A stretch of DNA of 8,666 nt from Flavobacteriales bacterium UBA3364 (lineage in GTDB: Bacteria > Bacteroidota > Bacteroidia > Flavobacteriales_F > PHOS-HE28), in NCBI GenBank assembly GCA_002360495.1, contig DEQO01000159.1, positions 1 through 8,666 of the forward strand, given 5' to 3'. Shown one piece after another: positions 1 through 6,218 of this stretch. Every line of letters starts with the position of its first letter. Position 1 is the stretch's first letter. A program made the translations under genes and the position numbers. The notes under the pieces were generated by a model. That model did not search any database. It saw only the letters and a program-made list of their open reading frames with translations, and was not told the origin of the DNA.

Positions 1-1985
1 CCGACAACGTGGGCGACAACGTGGGTGACGTGGCCGGGATGGGCGCCGATCTCTTCGGCAGCTACGTGGCTACGATGTTGGCGACCATGGTGCTCGGCCG
101 CGAGGTGGTCAGCGCAGACAACTTCGGGGGTATGGCACCGATCCTGCTACCGATGGTGATCGCCGGCCTGGGCGTGCTGTTCTCCATCGTCGGTACCTTC
201 TTTGTACGCATCAACAAGGACAGCGATAGCGTGATGGCCGCCTTGAACAAAGGCAACTGGGGTTCCATGATCCTGGTGGCGATCACGAGCTATCCCTTGG
301 TGCAATGGATGTTGCCCGAAACCATGCAATTCGTTCGCGGCGGTGTTTCCACGGAGATCACCAGCATGAACGTCTTCTGGGCGATCATGCTCGGTCTTGT
401 CGTGGGTACGCTGATGAGCATGGTGACCGAGTACTACACCAGCATGGGTCGTCGTCCGGTATTGAGCATCGTGCGCAAGAGCGGTACGGGCCATGGCACC
501 AACGTGATCGGTGGTCTGGCCATGGGCATGGAGAGCACGGTGCTCCCGATCCTGTTGCTTGCAGCGGGTATCTGGGGTTCGTTCGCACTCGCCGGCATGT
601 ACGGTGTGGCGATCGCGGCCGCAGGTATGATGGCCACCACGGCAATGCAGCTCGCGATCGATGCGTTCGGTCCCATCGCTGACAACGCTGGTGGTATCGC
701 CGAAATGAGCGGTCTGCCGAAAGAGGTGCGTGAGCGCACCGACAACCTGGACGCCGTGGGCAACACCACTGCGGCAACAGGCAAAGGCTTCGCGATCGCT
801 TCCGCCGCGCTCACCGCCCTCGCGCTGTTCGCGGCTTATGTGGGCATGTCCGGCATCGATGGCATTGACATCTACAAAGCCGACGTGTTGGCCATGTTGT
901 TCGTCGGTGGCATGATCCCTTTCTTCTTCAGCAGCCTCGCCATCAGCGCAGTGGGCAAAGCGGCCATGGACATGGTTAAGGAGGTACGCCGTCAGTTCCG
1001 CGAGATCCCCGGCATCATGGAAGGCAAGGCCAAGCCGGAGTACGAGAAGTGCGTGGCCATCAGCACACAGGCTTCGATCCGTGAGATGATCGCACCCGGT
1101 GCCCTGGCTCTGCTGGCTCCGATCATCGTTGGCTTCCTCGCTGGCCCTGAAGCATTGGGCGGTCTGCTCGCCGGTATCACCGTGAGCGGTGTGCTCATGG
1201 GTATGTTCCAGAACAACGCCGGTGGCGCTTGGGACAATGCGAAAAAGAGCTTCGAGAAAGGTGTGGACATCGACGGTACCATGTACTACAAGCACAAGGC
1301 CGACAAGCCGAGCGCTCCGCACCAAGCCGCAGTAACGGGTGACACGGTGGGTGATCCGTTCAAGGATACCTCGGGCCCTTCGATGAACATCCTGATCAAG
1401 CTGACCTCGATCGTGGCACTGATCATCGCACCGCACATCAACGAAGGCGAGATGGATGGCGTCGTGATCGAGGAAGTGGATGTCACGGAGATCACGGAAG
1501 AGAAAGTGGCGGTCCCGGAGGCGGCCACGGCAGGCTTCACCCGGATGCTCTCCAGCGGCTACGAGATCAAGGGCGAAGCAACGGGCATCGAGGGTGGCCT
1601 CATCGGCTTCATCGAAAGCGCGAACCCTGTGGACAAGACCACCTGGTTCAACTTCGACCGCGTCACGTTCCGCACGGGCAGCGCTGGTATCGATATGGTG
1701 AAGTCCAACGACCAGTTGATGAACCTCGCCGAGATCCTGATGGCCTATCCGAAAGTGAAGCTCAAGATCGGTGGTTACACCGATAACGTTGGCGAAGAAG
1801 CCGCGAACATGAAGTTGAGCACCGAGCGTGCACAAGCCGTTCGTTCAGCACTGGTGGCCATGGGCATCGCAGGCGATCGCCTGGAGGCCGAAGGCTACGG
1901 GTCGCAGCACCCCGTGGGAGACAACGCAACGGAGGAAGGCCGTACCCAGAACCGTCGCATCGCGGTACGGGTTATGGAGAAGTAG
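1..1985 (+). CDS. hppA: Membrane-bound ion-pumping pyrophosphatase (HppA), 5'-truncated, with C-terminal OmpA-like domain
   Basis: Integral membrane pump that hydrolyses cytoplasmic pyrophosphate and exports H+ and/or Na+. The reading frame is open from base 3 and begins inside the pyrophosphate-binding DNVGDNVGDVAG motif, so the N-terminal third lies upstream. Residues are numbered from the GTG at 9, which is not the true start. Family signatures are DAFGPIADNAGG (219-229), GNTTAATGKG (251-260) and DTVGDPFKDTSGPS (445-458), with many hydrophobic helices between. Ala255 and Gly258 in GNTTAATGKG are the residues typical of K+-dependent enzymes; K+-independent ones have Lys and Thr there. The pump domain ends near 477. 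An acidic linker (about 478-540) leads to an OmpA-like domain (about 541-658) with GGYTDN (588-593), LSTERA (603-608) and NRR (648-650). H+ versus Na+ specificity cannot be decided here. It converges on the kinase gene at 2057. Confidence 0.95.
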   Translation, partial: DNVGDNVGDVAGMGADLFGSYVATMLATMVLGREVVSADNFGGMAPILLPMVIAGLGVLFSIVGTFFVRINKDSDSVMAALNKGNWGSMILVAITSYPLVQWMLPETMQFVRGGVSTEITSMNVFWAIMLGLVVGTLMSMVTEYYTSMGRRPVLSIVRKSGTGHGTNVIGGLAMGMESTVLPILLLAAGIWGSFALAGMYGVAIAAAGMMATTAMQLAIDAFGPIADNAGGIAEMSGLPKEVRERTDNLDAVGNTTAATGKGFAIASAALTALALFAAYVGMSGIDGIDIYKADVLAMLFVGGMIPFFFSSLAISAVGKAAMDMVKEVRRQFREIPGIMEGKAKPEYEKCVAISTQASIREMIAPGALALLAPIIVGFLAGPEALGGLLAGITVSGVLMGMFQNNAGGAWDNAKKSFEKGVDIDGTMYYKHKADKPSAPHQAAVTGDTVGDPFKDTSGPSMNILIKLTSIVALIIAPHINEGEMDGVVIEEVDVTEITEEKVAVPEAATAGFTRMLSSGYEIKGEATGIEGGLIGFIESANPVDKTTWFNFDRVTFRTGSAGIDMVKSNDQLMNLAEILMAYPKVKLKIGGYTDNVGEEAANMKLSTERAQAVRSALVAMGIAGDRLEAEGYGSQHPVGDNATEEGRTQNRRIAVRVMEK

Positions 1986-2002
1986 ATCGCAATAAGTTCT
2001 AT

Positions 2003-2042
2003 GAACGAAGAAGCCCTCGACTTGTCGAGGGCTTCTTCGTTC
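2003..2042. terminator. Perfect 18-bp hairpin between convergent hppA and deoxynucleoside kinase genes
   Basis: The left arm 2003-2020 and right arm 2025-2042 are exact reverse complements around a 4-base CTTG loop. The hairpin begins 17 bases after the hppA stop and ends 14 bases before the stop of the convergent kinase gene, so it can serve both. No long T run follows on either strand; the plus-strand 3' arm is itself pyrimidine-rich. Termination is inferred from position and stem strength. Confidence 0.8.
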
Positions 2043-2056
2043 CTGACCACGATGTC

Positions 2057-2833
2057 CTAGCGCTTCTTCGCCAACGCCGGCTTCGCCCCGTTCTTGCTCG
2101 GGCTTGTAGAGGCCTTTGCAGAGGAAACTGGAGTGCCTTTCACCGTGATCTTCCCGGCCGGCTTCGGTGCCGCCTTTGCGGCTTTCACCGGTGCTTCCAT
2201 CGGGAACAGGCCATGGATCTCCGCATCGATCTTGGTGATGATCTTGCCCAGGTCCTCGGGGTCGGTGTGGAAGCGGTTGTCCTCAACGTCGATGATCAGC
2301 AACTTGCCCTTGTCGTACTTCTCGATCCACGCATCGTAGCGTTCGTTGAGGCGCTTGAGGTATTCGATGCTGATGGAATTCTCGTATTCACGGCCGCGCT
2401 CGCTGATCTGCTTCACCAGTTTGTCCACCGGCGCTTGCAGGTAGATCAACAGATCGGGTGGCGTGATCGAGTGGTCCATGTTCTGGAACAGGCGGAAGTA
2501 GTTCTCGAAGTCGCGCGTGGTCATCAGCCCCATCGCATGCAGGTTGGGCGCGAAGATGAACGCGTCCTCGTAGATCGTGCGGTCCTGGATCACGTTGCGG
2601 CCGCTGCGGCGGATCTCCAGCAATTGCTCGAAGCGCGAGTTCAGGAAGAAGATCTGCAGGTTGAAGCTCCACCGCTGCATGTCCTTGTAGAAATCGAACA
2701 GGTAGGGATTGTTGTCCACTGCCTCTTGCAGTTGGTCCCATTTGTAGTGCTTGGCCAGCAGTTGGGTGAGCGTGGTCTTTCCGGAACCGATATTGCCTGC
2801 GATCGCGATATGCATACGTGGGGCGTCCGCCAT
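2057..2833 (-). CDS. Deoxynucleoside kinase (dAK/dCK/dGK family) with basic C-terminal tail
   Basis: Cytosolic salvage enzyme that phosphorylates deoxynucleosides to dNMPs. Numbering from the ATG at 2833: P-loop GNIGSGKT (13-20); Glu37 followed by NNPYLFDFY (41-49), the substrate-site region; LQIFFLNSRF (59-68); the DRT form of the DRS/ERS motif with Asp84 and Arg85; an Arg-rich lid around SERGREYENS (144-153). The nucleoside specificity cannot be read from this. Bacteroidota homologues typically begin at MHIAIAGNIG, which matches the second ATG at 2815, so that is a likely true start; neither ATG has a clear ribosome binding site. The catalytic fold ends near residue 211, close to the usual family length. 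Residues 212-258 are an extra Ala/Lys/Pro/Ser-rich, strongly basic tail. It is last in the minus-strand run after the propeller-like gene, 85 bases downstream of that gene's stop, and may also have its own promoter. Confidence 0.93.
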   Translation of the reverse strand: MADAPRMHIAIAGNIGSGKTTLTQLLAKHYKWDQLQEAVDNNPYLFDFYKDMQRWSFNLQIFFLNSRFEQLLEIRRSGRNVIQDRTIYEDAFIFAPNLHAMGLMTTRDFENYFRLFQNMDHSITPPDLLIYLQAPVDKLVKQISERGREYENSISIEYLKRLNERYDAWIEKYDKGKLLIIDVEDNRFHTDPEDLGKIITKIDAEIHGLFPMEAPVKAAKAAPKPAGKITVKGTPVSSAKASTSPSKNGAKPALAKKR

Positions 2834-2843
2834 ATGGCGGACG
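2824..2843. repeat. 20-bp perfect palindrome over the deoxynucleoside kinase start
   Basis: Bases 2824-2833 are the exact reverse complement of 2834-2843; the centre is CATATG and contains the ATG at 2833. If translation starts at the second ATG (2815), the palindrome lies 8 bases upstream of it in the mRNA leader. It could be an operator or a translation-controlling hairpin; with no loop it would fold less tightly as RNA than the arm length suggests. Function is not established. Confidence 0.5.
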
Positions 2844-2864
2844 TGGATGTGTGGGTGGGAAGTG

Positions 2865-2872
2865 CGAAGGTA
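2865..2872 (-). promoter_or_regulatory. Possible -7 promoter element for the deoxynucleoside kinase
   Basis: The minus strand reads TACCTTCG, one mismatch from the Bacteroidota -7 consensus TAnnTTTG, in the 85-base gap between the propeller-like gene and the kinase. A start of transcription a few bases downstream would leave a leader of roughly 25 bases to the ATG at 2833. I see no matching -33 TTG at the usual spacing, so this is weak. Confidence 0.2.
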
Positions 2873-2918
2873 TCCGCACCCGTCGAAGATCTACGCGTTG
2901 TGGAAAAGTCGTGGTCCC

Positions 2919-3722
2919 TCAATGGGTCGTGACCACTTCGTCGATCACGATGCTGTCCGCAGTCCGCTGGTACAAACGACCACGTTCCACGCGCACCTCC
3001 AATACCTTCCCTTGAAGGTCGTCCGCCAGCGCATGCTCCGTGATGGCGAAAGAGCGCATGTCATAAATGAACAGTTGCCCTTTCGAGAAGTAGTACAGTA
3101 CGCCATCGCGCACCTCGAAACTCTCAACACCCTTGAGCGGGATGGTCTTGGCATAGGTGCCGAAGAGGTCGAACACCAGGATGCCTTCGTTCGGGTCGTT
3201 CACGTACAGGCGGCTGTCGAACTCCTGCATGGAGGTAGGGGCGGGCGAGATCCCGAGCAATTGGTCGAGACGACCGGTGTTGGCCAGGTTGCGGAACTGG
3301 GCGTCGACCCGGACCAAAGCAAGATCGCGTTGATCGAAGAGCCAGAAGCTGTTCTGCACGCTGATGCAGGCGAGCACGGCTTGCGGGTATCCGCTGCGGG
3401 AAAGGTTCATCACGCTGCCTTGCAGGCTGAGCGTGTTGTCGAGTACCGCGATCTGGCCTTGTTCCGGGGAGAATACCATCGGTTTCAAGGAATAGAACGC
3501 GTCGATGTGCGTGATGCGACCGAACGTCTTCACGCTGTTCCGCAGCCAAGAAGCGCCTTTGGAATTGTAGAGTTCGAGCTCATCCCCGCGCAGGGCGTAC
3601 ACGTTGCCTATCTCGTCGGTGGTGAAGACATCGAAGCGGCCCTCGATCACATGTCGCTCCTGTGCTTCTGCGGGAAGCAGGAACAGCAGGGCAAGGGTCG
3701 TCAGTGTCGTACGGATGCGCAT
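2919..3722 (-). CDS. Secreted beta-propeller-like protein of unknown function
   Basis: A 267-residue protein whose function I cannot name. Residues 1-20 form a signal peptide (Arg residues early, hydrophobic TLALLFLLP core, AEA before a probable cleavage at Gln21), so it is exported, probably to the periplasm. The mature part is a string of short beta repeats of the kind seen in WD/NHL-like propellers: GNVYALRGDELELYNSKG, GQIAVLDNTLSLQG, SFWLFDQRDLALVRVD, NEGILVFDLFGTYAKT and GQLFIYDMRSFAITEHAL are successive blade-like units, perhaps five or six in all. There is no catalytic motif and no lipobox Cys. The ATG at 3722 is preferred over the TTG at 3725 because its A is also the last base of the upstream TGA stop, an overlap suggesting translational coupling. 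Similar secreted proteins are common in Bacteroidota genomes; the role here is unknown. Confidence 0.85.
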   Translation of the reverse strand: MRIRTTLTTLALLFLLPAEAQERHVIEGRFDVFTTDEIGNVYALRGDELELYNSKGASWLRNSVKTFGRITHIDAFYSLKPMVFSPEQGQIAVLDNTLSLQGSVMNLSRSGYPQAVLACISVQNSFWLFDQRDLALVRVDAQFRNLANTGRLDQLLGISPAPTSMQEFDSRLYVNDPNEGILVFDLFGTYAKTIPLKGVESFEVRDGVLYYFSKGQLFIYDMRSFAITEHALADDLQGKVLEVRVERGRLYQRTADSIVIDEVVTTH

Positions 3723-5227
3723 CAACTCTCCACCGGTGCGAGCAGGCCTTCAAGGATCCCCCGATCGTTGCACAAACGAGGCACTTTGTTCTGGCCGCCC
3801 AGTTTCCCGCGGTGCTTCATCCATGCATAGAACGTGCCGGGAGGGACATTATGCACCACGGGAGGTCGCAGCGCCATGTCCCCACGGCGTTTTGCGTCGT
3901 AGTCCGAGTTCACCGAGCGCATCATCCGGTCCAGGGTGGCGGTGAATGCGCTGAGGTCATCGGGCCCGGTCTCGAACTCGATCACCCATTCGTGGCCCCC
4001 CCGGGCATCGCTCTCCATATAGATGGGTGCTGCAGTGTATTCACTGACAACGGCACCGGTGGCCTCGCAAGCCGCTTCGATACCGCGGTCGGCGTTCTCC
4101 ACGACCAGTTCCTCACCGAACGCGTTGATGAAGCTCTTGGTACGGCCGCTCACCTGCACACGGTAAGGATGAACACTGGTGAACCGGACCGTATCGCCGG
4201 GCATGTACCGCCACAGTCCGCCGTTGGTGCTGATCACGATCGCGTACGACTGGCCCACCTTGACCTCGTGCACGAGCACGGTATGAGGATGCTCCTTATC
4301 CAGTTCGTCCAGGGGGATGAACTCATAGAAGATGCCGTAGTCGAGCATCAGCAGCATGTCATCGGCGCCGCGACGGTCCTGGATGGCGAAGGACCCCTCG
4401 GAGGCATTGTAGCTCTCCAGGTAGTTCATGGTGGGCGAAGGGATCAGCGCCTCGAACTGTGCACGGTACGGCCGGAAGCTCACCCCGCCGTGCATGAACA
4501 GCTCCAGATTCGGCCAGACCTCCAGGATGTTCTGCTTCCCACTGAGCTCGAGGATGCGGCGTAGGAGCACCAAGGTCCAGGATGGGACACCGGCGATGCA
4601 ACGGACATCCTCGCGCATGGTCTCCCTGGCCATCTGTTCGATCTTCACTTCCCAATTGTCCAGCAACGCGGTCTCGATCACCGGCGTGCGCCGCACTTCC
4701 ACCCACAGCGGAAGGTTGCGGATGATGATCGCGGAAAGATCCCCGGTATACGCATCGGGTCGGAACTGTTCGATGTTGCTGCTGCCACCCACCACCAGGC
4801 TCATGCCTTGGTACAGCTTGCTATCCGGGAATTGCTCGTAGTGGAAGGCGATCAGGTCCTTGCCGCCCTTGTAGTGGCAATCCTCCAAGGCCTCGCGGCT
4901 CACGGGTATGAATTTGCTGCGGTCACTGGTGGTGCCGCTGCTCTTGGCGAACCAGCGCATGTCGGTGGGCCAGAGCAGGTTCTGTTCGCCCTTGCGCAGG
5001 CGTTCCACAAAGGGCTTCACATCCTCGTAGTCCTGTAACGGTACCCGCTGGCGTAACTGGTCCGGATGTGTGATGCTGGCATAGTCGTACTTGCGGCCCC
5101 ACTCGGTGTATTTGGCGGTCTGCACCAGCGCATGGAACACCTCCAACTGGGCCAGGCGCGGGTGTTCCCGGAACAGGTCGATCTGTTGCAGGCGCTTCTT
5201 CAGCAGGAAGGAGACGAGCGGGTTCAC
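3722..5227 (-). CDS. GH3-family acyl-adenylating enzyme
   Basis: A 501-residue protein of the GH3 (auxin-responsive promoter) family. Plant members adenylate a carboxylic acid and couple it to an amino acid; the substrates of bacterial members are unknown. Motifs, numbered from the GTG at 5227: ATP-binding SSGTTSDRSKFIP (96-108), YNASEG (273-278), WRYMPGD (339-345), SGRTKSFINAFGEEL (360-374) and near the C-terminus GGQNKVPR (477-484), whose Lys481 lies where family members carry a conserved C-domain lysine. There is no signal peptide, so it is cytosolic. The frame stays open upstream to 5368, but that part is antisense to DUF2797, low in complexity and unlike the family; homologues begin close to NPLVSFLLKKRLQQIDLF. 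The GTG at 5227 is therefore chosen, and no Shine-Dalgarno sequence is seen. It is first in a minus-strand run with the propeller-like protein, which overlaps it by one base, and divergent from the DUF2797 gene. Confidence 0.9.
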   Translation of the reverse strand: MNPLVSFLLKKRLQQIDLFREHPRLAQLEVFHALVQTAKYTEWGRKYDYASITHPDQLRQRVPLQDYEDVKPFVERLRKGEQNLLWPTDMRWFAKSSGTTSDRSKFIPVSREALEDCHYKGGKDLIAFHYEQFPDSKLYQGMSLVVGGSSNIEQFRPDAYTGDLSAIIIRNLPLWVEVRRTPVIETALLDNWEVKIEQMARETMREDVRCIAGVPSWTLVLLRRILELSGKQNILEVWPNLELFMHGGVSFRPYRAQFEALIPSPTMNYLESYNASEGSFAIQDRRGADDMLLMLDYGIFYEFIPLDELDKEHPHTVLVHEVKVGQSYAIVISTNGGLWRYMPGDTVRFTSVHPYRVQVSGRTKSFINAFGEELVVENADRGIEAACEATGAVVSEYTAAPIYMESDARGGHEWVIEFETGPDDLSAFTATLDRMMRSVNSDYDAKRRGDMALRPPVVHNVPPGTFYAWMKHRGKLGGQNKVPRLCNDRGILEGLLAPVES

Positions 5228-5261
5228 GGGTGGTCCAGGTAGGGGGCGTGGACGAAGATGC

Positions 5262-5285
5262 GACCTTTGTTCAGCACAAAAGGTA
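5262..5285. promoter_or_regulatory. Possible overlapping divergent promoters for GH3 and DUF2797 genes
   Basis: The 71-base gap between the divergent starts contains a plus-strand GACCTTTG (5262-5269) and a minus-strand TACCTTTT (5285-5278), each one mismatch from TAnnTTTG. They lie in an imperfect inverted repeat, ACCTTTG (5263-5269) and CAAAAGGT (5277-5284). Expected leaders would be about 25 bases to the ATG at 5299 and about 40 to the GTG at 5227. No convincing -33 TTG is seen on either side. Confidence 0.3.
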
Positions 5286-5298
5286 CGACCGATTTCCG

Positions 5299-6093
5299 AT
5301 GAGCGATGGTTCCCCCCTCCGCAAGATGCTCGCTGGCCTTGATGGACAGGTCCAATATGCGCTTGCACTGAACGATGGACCGCTCGAATTGGCGCCCTTT
5401 ATTGGCGACATTTTCACGGTGCGGGCCACAGGTGTGCTCTCGTGCACGATCTGCGGCAAGCGTGTGAAGAAGTTCTATGGTCAAGGATCCTGTTTTCCTT
5501 GCTTGCAAACGGCGCCCGAGGCGGCGGAGTGCATCGTGCGCCCCGAACTCTGCCGTGCGCACTTGGGAGAAGGCCGCGATCCGGATTGGGAGCGCGATCA
5601 CCACTTTACCGAGCATGCCGTCTACCTCAGCTACACCGGTGGGGTCAAAGTGGGGGTCACACGGGCCACACAAGTGCCGGTGCGGTGGATCGATCAGGGG
5701 GCCGTTTCCGCGTTGATCCTTGCGCGCGTCCCGTACCGGCAGTTGGCGGGGTTGATCGAAGTGGACCTGAAACGTCTTTTTGCCGACCGCACCAATTGGC
5801 GCGCCATGCTCAAGTTGGTGCCACCGGACCACATGGCCCTGCGCGAAGCGCGTTCCGTCGCACGCAATGCCCTGCGGGACGACCTCCAGCAGTATCTGCT
5901 TCCTGCGGAAGAGCCGATGGATATCCACTATCCGGTGCTCGCCTATCCGCCCAAGGTGACCAGCGTCCAGTTGGACAAGACCCCCGAGGTGAGCGGCCGT
6001 TTGCTTGGCATCAAGGGCCAGTACCTGATCTGGGAGGATGGGCGCGTGCTGAACGTGCGCAACCACAGCGGCTATCACGTAACGGTCGGATAG
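5299..6093 (+). CDS. DUF2797 family protein with zinc-ribbon-like Cys cluster
   Basis: A 264-residue cytosolic protein of a conserved family with no established function. Numbering from the ATG at 5299: LRKMLAGLDGQVQY (7-20) resembles the usual N-terminus of the family; CTIC (49-52) and CFPC (65-68) form a likely zinc ribbon; RPELCRAHLG (81-90) is a hallmark with further Cys85 and His88; AVYLSYTGGVKVGVTR (107-122) followed by RWIDQGA (129-135); Glu154 in AGLIEVDLKRLF; and a C-terminal GIKGQYLIWEDGRVLNVR segment (237-254). The YL...KVGVT...R...E arrangement looks like a GIY-YIG-type core, which is my inference. The frame is open back to a GTG at 5230, but that would abut the divergent GH3 start, and the ATG gives a protein that fits the family. 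It is a single gene, divergent from GH3 and ended by the terminator at 6169. Confidence 0.88.
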   Translation: MSDGSPLRKMLAGLDGQVQYALALNDGPLELAPFIGDIFTVRATGVLSCTICGKRVKKFYGQGSCFPCLQTAPEAAECIVRPELCRAHLGEGRDPDWERDHHFTEHAVYLSYTGGVKVGVTRATQVPVRWIDQGAVSALILARVPYRQLAGLIEVDLKRLFADRTNWRAMLKLVPPDHMALREARSVARNALRDDLQQYLLPAEEPMDIHYPVLAYPPKVTSVQLDKTPEVSGRLLGIKGQYLIWEDGRVLNVRNHSGYHVTVG

Positions 6094-6168
6094 GGGCGCT
6101 GTAACCTTCCCTTCCCAGCCTCCGTACCACGGTCAGGTTTTGGTCAGTGGACCGATCGTTAGGGCAAG

Positions 6169-6198
6169 CAAAAGGCTCCGGGAGACCGGAGCCTTTTG
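6169..6198. terminator. Bidirectional intrinsic terminator between DUF2797 and sppA
   Basis: The 13-bp arms 6169-6181 and 6186-6198 are perfect complements around a GAGA tetraloop. The stem has a GC-rich core with AAAA at one foot and TTTT at the other, so each strand gives a hairpin ending in a U tract. It sits between two convergent genes, 75 bases after the DUF2797 stop and 20 bases beyond the sppA stop. Confidence 0.9.
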
Positions 6199-6218
6199 TG
6201 GTTTCTGCCCGTCCGTGA

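Noticed and set aside
147..1835. 562-codon minus-strand open frame inside hppA
   Set aside because: It is antisense to a conserved membrane protein and its translation is rich in His, Asp and Arg with no recognisable domain. Long antisense frames are expected opposite GC-rich genes whose third positions are mostly G or C.
2001..2060. Short ATG-initiated frame of 19 codons across the terminator hairpin
   Set aside because: It is produced by the two arms of the inverted repeat and has no ribosome binding site; it is best explained as terminator sequence.
2751..3830. 359-codon plus-strand open frame opposite the propeller-like gene
   Set aside because: The minus-strand protein has a clear signal peptide, repeated blade-like units and a coupled start. 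The plus-strand frame runs across three minus-strand gene ends with no domain.
5228..5368. N-terminal extension of the GH3 enzyme to an ATG at 5368
   Set aside because: The extra 47 residues are Pro/Arg/Gly-rich, unlike the family, and antisense to the DUF2797 start. Homologues begin close to the GTG at 5227.
5224..6078. 284-codon minus-strand open frame opposite DUF2797
   Set aside because: The plus-strand DUF2797 protein carries the family signatures; this frame has none and overlaps it almost fully.
6132..6147. GGTCAG repeated twice, 5 bases apart, in the DUF2797-sppA gap
   Set aside because: Two 6-base copies are too short to separate from chance, and no gene start lies next to them.
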